The notes below the pieces were generated by a model that was not told where the DNA came from, searched no databases, and saw nothing but the letters and a program-made list of their open reading frames with translations. A DNA stretch of 64,000 nucleotides from an uncultured Bacteroidota bacterium (lineage in GTDB: Bacteria; Bacteroidota; Bacteroidia; Chitinophagales; Chitinophagaceae). Positions 56,435-64,000 of the stretch are shown piece after piece; position 1 is the stretch's first letter; each line of letters opens with the position of its first letter. The stretch is taken from contig CAIYPC010000359.1 of the NCBI GenBank assembly GCA_903927975.1, positions 1 to 64,000 of the forward strand. The letters are read 5' to 3'. The position numbers were made by a program, and so were the translations under genes.

Positions 56435-57118
56435 AAACACTGCATCTGGCAAGCCTTTATTAATAATATAGGATGAATAACTGATTTCCACTTTTCCCTT
56501 GTTATCGCTCACAGCATTTTCTGTTTTCTTTTTGCTGCCATCATCATAATCAAAAGTTATTCCTTTTGGCAATTTGTAATCTTTTGTGTTGAAAGTGAAA
56601 ATCACTTTATCGGGCAATGCATAAAGAATATATTTCCCATAGTTCATCTCCACTTCATAAGTGCCGCTTTCTTTTGTGGTCGTTCTCGCTTTCAAAATCA
56701 ACAACCGACTTTCATCGATATATAAAGTTGATAGAACGATGTCGGCGTTATCATCAGCAGGCAACAGCTTAATGATTTTTATTTTTGTGTTCTGTATCAC
56801 ATCTGCACCTCCATCAATCGCCGTGAAATTTCCTTTCAGCAATTTGTTCAAACTAAGGCTTACCGCTCCTTTCGGTACCAATGAAATTCCTTTGTCATTT
56901 TTTATTTTCAGGTTATCAGGTTTCCTGAAATAAACAGTTACGCTTGCTTCCGGCACTTTTAAAAAGCTCACATTGGTTTTCATAATGCCTGTTGCTTCAT
57001 AATCATCCACCTTATCTAATTTTTCTCTTACTTTTTTCAAAAGCGAAGTTGCATCTTGCGCAAATGAAATAGAAAAGAAAAACAGAGAGAAAAGTAATAA
57101 CTGAATTTTTTTCTTCAT
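56429..57118 (-). CDS. LolA-like outer-membrane lipoprotein carrier family protein
   Basis: From MKKKIQLLLFSLFFFSISFAQ. DYEATGIMKTNVSFLKVPEASVTVYFRKPDNLKI. Confidence 0.75.
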   Translation of the reverse strand: MKKKIQLLLFSLFFFSISFAQDATSLLKKVREKLDKVDDYEATGIMKTNVSFLKVPEASVTVYFRKPDNLKIKNDKGISLVPKGAVSLSLNKLLKGNFTAIDGGADVIQNTKIKIIKLLPADDNADIVLSTLYIDESRLLILKARTTTKESGTYEVEMNYGKYILYALPDKVIFTFNTKDYKLPKGITFDYDDGSKKKTENAVSDNKGKVEISYSSYIINKGLPDAVFK

Positions 57119-57131
57119 AAAAGAAATGATG

Positions 57132-58013
57132 TTAACTAAGAATATCTTTTTTCTTAAAAACAATAATCGCTGCGGAAACAAACAGCACGATATAACTTAA
57201 TAAAATACCAAGGCTTCTTAATATCGCAGGCAAGTTTTCAATTGAACCAGAAATCGCCTGTCCATCACCGTTAGACTTTGAATAGAAAAACCCTTTCCAT
57301 GCCAGCATGTGAGAAGTGAAGAGATAAGGCTTTACTGTATTATCATACAATGGTATTTTCATTTCAGACAAAATTGTAAGAACAACCACAATGCTAATGG
57401 TGGAAACAATTGGTCCGATAGAATTTTCTGCAAACACCGATAATAGGAATGCCAGCGCAGCAACAGTACTCAATGCAACTGCAGCATAACCAAATGCAGC
57501 GATATATCGCCACAGCACATCGTTTCGGCTTATCTGTTCCATCACTTCATTGCGTGCGATGATCATATCATTCGTACCAAAAAAAAGCATGCTTAAAAAT
57601 AAAGCGAGCAAAGCCATCCATATCAATAATAAAACTGTGTACACAACCGAAGCAAGATATTTTGCAATCATCAGTTCCGTTCTGCTAACTGGCTTTGTTA
57701 CTAATAATCGCAGCGTACCCATGTTGGCTTCGCCTGCAACAACATCGCCGGCGACGAGTGCAATCAATAATGGGACTTGTATTAATAATGTGTTGAGGAT
57801 TACAAACGCAACGAGATAGCCATTTAAAATCATGTCAAAAGGCACATAAAAAGATTCGGAAATTCCGCTCATTAATAATTGCAGATAAGATTTGCCATCG
57901 AATTTTAATCCTAATTGAATGATAAGAATCATAGCAGCAATGGCAGCGAAGCTGATGTATGTTCTCGGTCTCCGGAATATTTTGAACAGTTCAATTTGTA
58001 AAAGCTTCCACAT
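57132..58013 (-). CDS. ABC transporter permease
   Basis: 293 aa, six-TM pattern, ELFKIFRRPRTYISF, GEANMGTLRLLVTKPVSRTELMIAKYL. Confidence 0.9.
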   Translation of the reverse strand: MWKLLQIELFKIFRRPRTYISFAAIAAMILIIQLGLKFDGKSYLQLLMSGISESFYVPFDMILNGYLVAFVILNTLLIQVPLLIALVAGDVVAGEANMGTLRLLVTKPVSRTELMIAKYLASVVYTVLLLIWMALLALFLSMLFFGTNDMIIARNEVMEQISRNDVLWRYIAAFGYAAVALSTVAALAFLLSVFAENSIGPIVSTISIVVVLTILSEMKIPLYDNTVKPYLFTSHMLAWKGFFYSKSNGDGQAISGSIENLPAILRSLGILLSYIVLFVSAAIIVFKKKDILS

Positions 58014-58926
58014 GCTGATTGGCGCTTGTTAATGATAAAAAATAATTTTCCAATGAGTGAACTGGTTTAATAGATAGCACATCCACATTATTCGTTACTA
58101 AAAAATGGTTGAATGAAGGGATATCTTTCTTATCCATTTTTAGGATAATCGTTTCATGTTGTTGCTTGCTAAAATATTTTTTCCAACTGGAATCTTTAAT
58201 CACATCCAAAGTTTTATCAGGATTTATAGTTTCCAATTCTACAAGCATTTCAGCAGTATTAAATAACTCTTCCACATTTCCTTCCACAATTTTCTTTCCT
58301 CTGTCAATAATAAGCATACGATTAGCAATCAATTCGATTTCGCTGAGCAGATGCGATGATACAAAAACAGTCCGCTTTTGATTTTTGCTTAAATGCAAAA
58401 TCAAATTGCGCACATCAGCTATTCCCTGAGGATCAAGACCATTCGTTGGTTCATCAAGAATTACCAATTGAGGATTATTCACCAATGCCACGGCGATGCC
58501 TAACCGCTGTTTCATGCCAAGTGAATAGGTCTTCACTTTGCTGTATGCTCTTTCTGCAAGTCCAACTTGATCAAGATGTTCTAATAATTGTTTTCTCGTG
58601 ATTTTAATACCGCTCATTTTTGCAAACAAAGAAATGTTTTCAAAGGCAGTGAGGTATTTATATAAATCCGGTCGTTCAATGACTGCTCCCACTTTTCGCA
58701 AAATCTCTTTTCTGTGCGAGCGAAGGTTCATACCAAAAATTTCTATCTCACCGTCTGTTGGTTCAATCAACGTGAGCAGCATTCTGATAGTAGTTGATTT
58801 CCCTGCGCCGTTCTGACCGAGAAATCCATAAACGTCTCCTTCTTCAACTGAAAATGATAATCCATCAACAGCGATTAGGTCGCGGAAACATTTGCTTAGA
58901 TCATTTACTTTGATAATTGAAGACAT
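57991..58926 (-). CDS. ABC transporter ATP-binding protein
   Basis: 311 aa. GFLGQNGAGKSTTIRMLL, YSLGMKQRLGIAVAL, LVILDEPTNGLDPQG. Overlaps the permease gene. Confidence 0.94.
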   Translation of the reverse strand: MSSIIKVNDLSKCFRDLIAVDGLSFSVEEGDVYGFLGQNGAGKSTTIRMLLTLIEPTDGEIEIFGMNLRSHRKEILRKVGAVIERPDLYKYLTAFENISLFAKMSGIKITRKQLLEHLDQVGLAERAYSKVKTYSLGMKQRLGIAVALVNNPQLVILDEPTNGLDPQGIADVRNLILHLSKNQKRTVFVSSHLLSEIELIANRMLIIDRGKKIVEGNVEELFNTAEMLVELETINPDKTLDVIKDSSWKKYFSKQQHETIILKMDKKDIPSFNHFLVTNNVDVLSIKPVHSLENYFLSLTSANQHVEAFTN

Positions 58927-59373
58927 AGAAAATGAGAGATTGTAAATAAAAAATACTTATGAATGAGCTGGTCGTTTCAATGCTTTTTATATTCAATTTC
59001 CATCGCAAGTTACCTGCAAAAACTTTCGCTTATGTAACAATTCATCATCATAATGCCTTCTAAAAGGTTAAAAATGAACGCCTAAATTTTTTTTATTGAG
59101 AACAGTTGCAAAAGCTGATTCTATTTTCTACATTTGATACATCATCCTCTGATAATTCCGTACCGCAGGAAACAACCCTCTCCCGCAACCAGAATCCCGA
59201 AAAACTCTAATAGTTCTGAAATGTAATGTTGAAAAGGCTTTTTGCCTCTTTATATTTTTGATTTTCCATTAAAATCAAAACATCGTTTTTCTATTTATCC
59301 CGTCCCTTGAATACCCAATAGTTAATATCCTTTCGTGCTGTTACCTATTTTTTAACTTTTTGAAACTTTCAAA

Positions 59374-60087
59374 ATGACACAACATTTCAAGAGCCTTTTA
59401 TTAGTACCGGGTATTGTACTAACATCAACAGGCATTTTCGCGAACATCGATAACAAGAACTCAAAAATTGTTCCCGCAAAAGCAAAAATTGCTGCATTAA
59501 AAATTGAAAAAGAAAACACTTGGTTGGCTGAACATCTTGTTAGCTTCAACGCAGAATTTTCAAGTCGCACAATTGGTCTTCATTGGAACCTTGCCGGACA
59601 AAAAATAAGCGGACATTTCAATATTGAAAGAAGTATAGATGGCGATAAATTTGAAAAAGTGGGCGAAGTAAATGCAGCAACTATTTCTTCATCTACCTAT
59701 TCTTTCAATGACAATATCAAACCTTCTATTGCCAGAAAAAATGATCTGTATTATCGCTTGCAACAAGTTGATGGCGACATTTCTTCTTATTCAAAGGTGT
59801 TGATTGTTAGAATGTATGAAACGCATAGCGTTGCTTCTATTAGTGTTACGCCTGACCCAACTATTAATGACATTCAGGTGAATGTGCAATTAAAAGAAAG
59901 CTCTTTTGTGGTAATGAAAATAAATGACAAAGATGGTAATGAAGTGATGAAGAAAACAGCAAAGGCAGATGAAGGCACAAACATTTTCAGCCTTGAGAAA
60001 ACAAGTAAACTAAAGCCCGGAAATTATAAACTCGAAATCATTGTGAACAGCAATGAAAGAATGACGATGCAATTGATCAAGAGCTAA
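59374..60087 (+). CDS. Small secreted protein consisting mainly of a T9SS-CTD-type module
   Basis: 237 aa. FNAEFSSRTIGLHWNLAGQKISGHFNIERSIDGDKFEKVGEV... and SVTPDPTINDIQVNVQLKESS...LKPGNYKLEIIVNSNERMTMQLIKS. Confidence 0.7.
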   Translation: MTQHFKSLLLVPGIVLTSTGIFANIDNKNSKIVPAKAKIAALKIEKENTWLAEHLVSFNAEFSSRTIGLHWNLAGQKISGHFNIERSIDGDKFEKVGEVNAATISSSTYSFNDNIKPSIARKNDLYYRLQQVDGDISSYSKVLIVRMYETHSVASISVTPDPTINDIQVNVQLKESSFVVMKINDKDGNEVMKKTAKADEGTNIFSLEKTSKLKPGNYKLEIIVNSNERMTMQLIKS

Positions 60088-60116
60088 AAAAATTATTGGT
60101 TAAAACAGAGGTAGCG

Positions 60117-60146
60117 ACCCTTCCAAATGGAAGGGTTTATTTTTTT
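60117..60146 (+). terminator. Rho-independent terminator
   Basis: acccttcc-aaat-ggaagggtttattttttt. Confidence 0.9.
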
Positions 60147-60214
60147 ATGCAAACAAACTGCAAAGTAGTCCTGAATCTTGAGGTTTGTTTGTTGAGTTAA
60201 AAGGAATGCCCATA

Positions 60215-60238
60215 CTTTGCGGCGCTGCGGCGTTGCGA
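60215..60238. repeat. 8-nt word array
   Basis: ctttgcgg cgctgcgg cgttgcga. Confidence 0.65.
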
Positions 60239-60240
60239 GA

Positions 60241-60531
60241 TTATTTTTTTATGGTAAGATATGATTGCAAATTTTTTACATACAGTTCAAATGCTTTGAT
60301 TCCGGCAGGGGTAACCTTGCAAATAGTTTGCGGATAATTGTCTTTAAATTGTTTCAACACTTCAATATAACCAGCATCTTTCAACTTATTGATTTGAACA
60401 CTGAGATTGCCTGCAGTTGAATTTGTCTTTTCTCTGATAAAAGTAAACTCAGCTTCCTTCACGCTGATGAGAAGTGAGATGACAGCAAGCCGTAGCTGCG
60501 AGTGCAATATCGGATCGAGGTCTTTAAACAT
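60241..60531 (-). CDS. Winged-helix transcriptional regulator
   Basis: 96 aa. LHSQLRLAVISLLISVKEAEFTFIREKTNSTAGNLSVQINKLKDAGYIEVLK. Confidence 0.88.
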   Translation of the reverse strand: MFKDLDPILHSQLRLAVISLLISVKEAEFTFIREKTNSTAGNLSVQINKLKDAGYIEVLKQFKDNYPQTICKVTPAGIKAFELYVKNLQSYLTIKK

Positions 60532-61120
60532 TCACCTGTTGTTTCTTATATTTTGTTCTTAATAAATAACCAGGAATAATATAGCTCACTAGTATTGCCA
60601 ATGCGAGCATAATAATTTGGTAATCGAACCCGAGATAAGCAGTTATTATTGTCAGCGGAAAACAAATTATACCTCCAATGATCAAAGGCTTGAATTTAAT
60701 CAAAGAGCCAGAAACGTATGTTCCAATACCATATAAAATAATGTAAAAAGGATAACAATGTTCCCATCCTATTTTACCAAACACAAAAGATGTTGCGAAA
60801 AATGAAAGACCAATAGCTGTCCACAAATAAGAGCCTGCTTCATTGATAAATGTCCTCACCTTTTCTTTTTTCCGATCACGCACGATAAAAAAAACGTGAA
60901 CCAGCAAAACGAAAGGTGTAATCCACCAAACAATATAATGATTGGGATAATTGACTATTACTTTTAGATAATATTGTCCGATGCAAGCTATCATTACAGC
61001 CCAGCCCCACAATAAAAAATAATGGCTGCTATCTTTCAATGAATTCTTTGTGGTTTCAATCATTGAACTGATAAGCCGAAGGCTTTGTTCTGGAGAGAAT
61101 TCATTTTCGTTATCATCCAT
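60524..61120 (-). CDS. Hypothetical membrane protein co-transcribed with the winged-helix regulator
   Basis: 198 aa, several TM segments, 8-bp overlap with the regulator gene. Confidence 0.75.
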   Translation of the reverse strand: MDDNENEFSPEQSLRLISSMIETTKNSLKDSSHYFLLWGWAVMIACIGQYYLKVIVNYPNHYIVWWITPFVLLVHVFFIVRDRKKEKVRTFINEAGSYLWTAIGLSFFATSFVFGKIGWEHCYPFYIILYGIGTYVSGSLIKFKPLIIGGIICFPLTIITAYLGFDYQIIMLALAILVSYIIPGYLLRTKYKKQQVNV

Positions 61121-61180
61121 AATAATAATTTATAAAGTTTAGCAGCACATAAAGTTGTGCTGCTAGTTTTCTTAAAAAAT

Positions 61181-61807
61181 TTATTGGCATTTTGCCAGCA
61201 TATCTTCCGCAGATTTTTGCCCCCAGTTCGGATAAAGCGGCTTCACCTGAAAAGTTTTAAAAAGCGCAACCGATTTTTCGAACAATGGCTTTGCATTTTT
61301 TTTGCCGCCTCCAAATGCTTCTGGCGTACCAAAAATATTTTGAGCTTGCAAATAATATAACCGTGGATTGTTTGGATCCATAGTCATTCCTTCCTTCAAA
61401 AACGCAGCAGCTTGTTGTCCGTAGGTTTGCCAGCGGCTTTGCGGATCAACCAGCATCTGTTGTGTTGCGCTCATGTTTCTCAATGCATAAATCTCGGCGT
61501 TCTTTTCAATCGCTTCTGCTTTATCGCATAAGGCATTTATTCTTGTGGAGTTCGCGTCTTTGTCAAGATTTTTATCCATCCAGCCAATCGTTGAAAGCGC
61601 TAGTCCAGAATAATAATAAGGTAGCCATTGTGTTTTCTCCGCATCTCCAATGCGCTCAAATGCATTGGCAGCGCTTTGAAAATCTTGACTTGTTTTTGCA
61701 GAATCCAATAATGCAAGATTTTTCTGCATCACTGCAACATACTTATCGCTTTGCGCATTGGCCGCAACAGCAATTAATAAACCGAAAGCTAAGAGAACTT
61801 TTTTCAT
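61181..61807 (-). CDS. Hypothetical secreted TPR-like protein
   Basis: 208 aa. MKKVLLAFGLLIAVAANAQ, helical repeats, MTMDPNNPRLYYLQAQNIFGTPEAFGGGKKNAKPLFEKSVALF. Confidence 0.75.
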   Translation of the reverse strand: MKKVLLAFGLLIAVAANAQSDKYVAVMQKNLALLDSAKTSQDFQSAANAFERIGDAEKTQWLPYYYSGLALSTIGWMDKNLDKDANSTRINALCDKAEAIEKNAEIYALRNMSATQQMLVDPQSRWQTYGQQAAAFLKEGMTMDPNNPRLYYLQAQNIFGTPEAFGGGKKNAKPLFEKSVALFKTFQVKPLYPNWGQKSAEDMLAKCQ

Positions 61808-61838
61808 TGTGATTGTATTTTTATTTTTTTAAAATTAA

Positions 61839-61908
61839 AGCTTCGAGCTTTTAGCCGTGAGCTTCGAGCCAGAAATGCTCGCAGCTTATAGCTTCTTGCC
61901 TCGTACTA
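61839..61908. repeat. Inverted heptamer array
   Basis: agcttcg agctttt agccgtg agcttcg agccaga aatgctc gcagctt atagctt cttgcct cgtacta, ending in the TonB receptor stop codon. Confidence 0.92.
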
Positions 61909-64000
61909 TAAGTTATTATTGATCGCATCCTGTGTCCTATCAACTCCCCAACTTAAAAAACAGCCTATAAAATAAAACCGTTTTGCAGGAGGGTTTATCT
62001 CTTGCTTCAACATTGGGTTTCCGCTGTACGGATAATTGTATCCATACACTGCATTATAGCCAAGCACATTGTTCACGCTTGCAAACAGCACGATAAATGT
62101 TTTCGCATTTTTTTTACCAATGCTGGGAACATATTCTGCACTAAATCCAAGGCTATTAAAATCTTTTGTTTTGCCTTGATCCCCTATAAAATATTTTCCA
62201 GTGTTATTAATCAAGAAATCATAATAAGGTCTTCCCGTTGCAAAGCTGTAAGTAAGGTTAACGCCTGTTTTTATATCAGTAAAAAATCTTTTGGTAACAA
62301 TAGATGCGGTGTGTGTTGCAGCAAATGTCGGCATCAGTTGTTGTGGGTAATTCAGGAACTGTCGTTTGGTATCCAGATAGGAATAGCTGATCCAATAATC
62401 AAAATCTTTGAATGTTTTTTTATCTCGCCAAAATAATTCCACTCCCTTCGCATAACCATTACCGTTATTATTGTAAGAATAATAATTATAGCTTACAGGA
62501 ATCGTTTCAACAAGATCATCATATTTTTTATAATAGGCTTCAATGCGCAAAGTTCTTTCCCTTGTCATTTTCTGATAGTTGATGATATAATGCGTTGCTT
62601 TTGTGTAACCAAGATTGGTCGTGTACATCAACTGAGTGTTCTCTGGCTTTTGATAAAAAATTCCATACGCTGCTGAAATCTGCGCATCTTTTCCTGTTTT
62701 ATATGCCAGTGAAACGCGTGGCGCTAAATCAACTTTTCCAAGGATCGAAGAATTTTCGAAACGCAGCCCAAGTTTTGCGGCAAGGTCGTTGGTAATATAA
62801 ACATCAGATTCAGCAAACAATGCACTGTAATTATCACTGAATTTATGCAACGTATCGTTGTACAATGTGCTGTTGTATGAATATTGATATTCTCCGCCAA
62901 ATCTTAAGTAGCTAATGCCTCCGAGCTTTTTTTCAAACACCGCTTTCACTTGAGAAAGATCTTGTCTGTTTACCAAACCGAAATTTTTTACCTGCATCCA
63001 CCATGCGGTGGTATCATTAAATTGCAATGGCTGATTATTTGAATTTTGCACCTGCTGCATGAGGTTGTCTTTATTAGTGCTGTAACCTGCGCCCAGATTC
63101 ATTTTCCAGCCATTCGGCAAATATTCTTTCCAACTCAGGTTATTATACCAATTGTGATTATTAAGCGCGAAAGCATCTTTATAATATAAGCTGTCAACAT
63201 CAGGTCTTCTCAATCCAAGTTGGCTATAACCAAATGTTGTGTAGTATTTGATCATGCCACCGCTTTTTGTTTTGATGCGAAAGTTTGCATCGCCTGAATG
63301 AAATTGTGGCACTTTAAAATAATCGGGAACTTGTTTTACTAAATCAAAATACAATCCCACATTGGTATAATTATAGGTCACGCCAAAGGATGATTTTTTA
63401 TCTTTTGCCAACTGCTGCGTTCCAACTCCAACAACCAGCGGTGAAATCGTTGCATCAATTTCAGATTTCTCTGGAAGATCAATGGATTCTAATAACACAA
63501 CCGCTGACAAAGCCTGACCATATAAAGCAGAATAACCACCAGTACTAAAAACAGTTCCTTTAAACAAAAAGGGAGAAAAGCGACCACGTGATGCGAGGTC
63601 GGGCACACTCGCATTGTAAGGATTGTTCACCAGCGTTCCGTCAATATATTGTTTCGCTTCATAACCTGCACCACCACGAACAAATAAGCCTTCCTGCTCA
63701 CCAACCTGCTGAGCCCCCGGCAAAGTTTTTAATGCTGCTGTAATATCTGCATTTGATCCGGCAGTTGTAGCTACATCAATAGAGCTGAGCACAGCACCTC
63801 TTTTATTATCGCCAGCGGCAAATGAACCAGCAGTAATTGTCACCGCTTTCAATTCATTTAATTGTTCTTTCATTGCAAGATCCAATTTGATGGGCTCCGC
63901 AGCAATATTTATTTTTTGCTCAACAGAATTATAACCAACATTGGTCACTGCAATTACCTGATCGCCTTTTTCTGTGGTGCTGAAATGATAGTTGCCAATT
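61906..64000 (-). CDS. TonB-dependent receptor, 5' end beyond the window
   Basis: Plug domain (SSIDVATTAGSNADITAALKTLPGAQQVGEQEGLFVRGG) and barrel. The frame stays open to base 64000 with GNYHFSTTEKGDQVIAVTNVGYN (carboxypeptidase-regulatory-like domain), so the track start at 63948 is not the true start. Confidence 0.92.
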   Translation of the reverse strand, partial: IGNYHFSTTEKGDQVIAVTNVGYNSVEQKINIAAEPIKLDLAMKEQLNELKAVTITAGSFAAGDNKRGAVLSSIDVATTAGSNADITAALKTLPGAQQVGEQEGLFVRGGAGYEAKQYIDGTLVNNPYNASVPDLASRGRFSPFLFKGTVFSTGGYSALYGQALSAVVLLESIDLPEKSEIDATISPLVVGVGTQQLAKDKKSSFGVTYNYTNVGLYFDLVKQVPDYFKVPQFHSGDANFRIKTKSGGMIKYYTTFGYSQLGLRRPDVDSLYYKDAFALNNHNWYNNLSWKEYLPNGWKMNLGAGYSTNKDNLMQQVQNSNNQPLQFNDTTAWWMQVKNFGLVNRQDLSQVKAVFEKKLGGISYLRFGGEYQYSYNSTLYNDTLHKFSDNYSALFAESDVYITNDLAAKLGLRFENSSILGKVDLAPRVSLAYKTGKDAQISAAYGIFYQKPENTQLMYTTNLGYTKATHYIINYQKMTRERTLRIEAYYKKYDDLVETIPVSYNYYSYNNNGNGYAKGVELFWRDKKTFKDFDYWISYSYLDTKRQFLNYPQQLMPTFAATHTASIVTKRFFTDIKTGVNLTYSFATGRPYYDFLINNTGKYFIGDQGKTKDFNSLGFSAEYVPSIGKKNAKTFIVLFASVNNVLGYNAVYGYNYPYSGNPMLKQEINPPAKRFYFIGCFLSWGVDRTQDAINNNL

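Noticed and set aside
60241-61120. Possible toxin-antitoxin pair (small winged-helix gene overlapping a second gene)
   Set aside because: The partner is a multi-TM membrane protein and the regulator resembles a winged-helix repressor with a membrane-protein partner, not a known TA family.
1-64000. tRNA, rRNA, prophage or integrative element
   Set aside because: No cloverleaf, rRNA signature, integrase, phage structural gene or transposase recognised by eye. A tRNAscan/Infernal run would be needed to exclude small RNAs.

Overview
The window is about 64 kb of a Bacteroidota genome, probably Chitinophagaceae-like. The taxon is inferred from protein families, T9SS sorting tails, porX, fused lpxC/fabZ and TAnnTTTG promoter elements. 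It holds mostly housekeeping genes: porX, lpxD, lpxA, lpxC/fabZ, recQ, ruvB, ruvC, leuS, ftsX, uppP, greA, rsmA, pdxA, tsaE and ald. Two giant repetitive surface or secreted protein genes sit at the left end. One runs off the left edge on the minus strand and is absent from the supplied ORF track. The right edge cuts a TonB-dependent receptor. No rRNA, tRNA, CRISPR array or intact mobile element was recognised. The most striking signal is a non-coding one. More than 20 short islands are built from 7-nt words (less often 8- or 11-nt) repeated in strict phase. Many of these islands switch midway to the reverse complement of the same word, which makes long quasi-palindromes. They fill intergenic gaps of every orientation class, and similar word arrays or palindromes lie in frame inside at least four conserved genes (leuS at three places, a P-type ATPase, an ABC ATPase and an MBL-fold hydrolase). 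Other notable items are an exact 20-bp inverted operator pair bracketing a marR gene, a lone HTH-less HigA-like mini-ORF missed by the ORF track, a palindromic operator plus leader hairpins before an acyl-CoA dehydrogenase gene, and a repeat-derived structured leader of porX.
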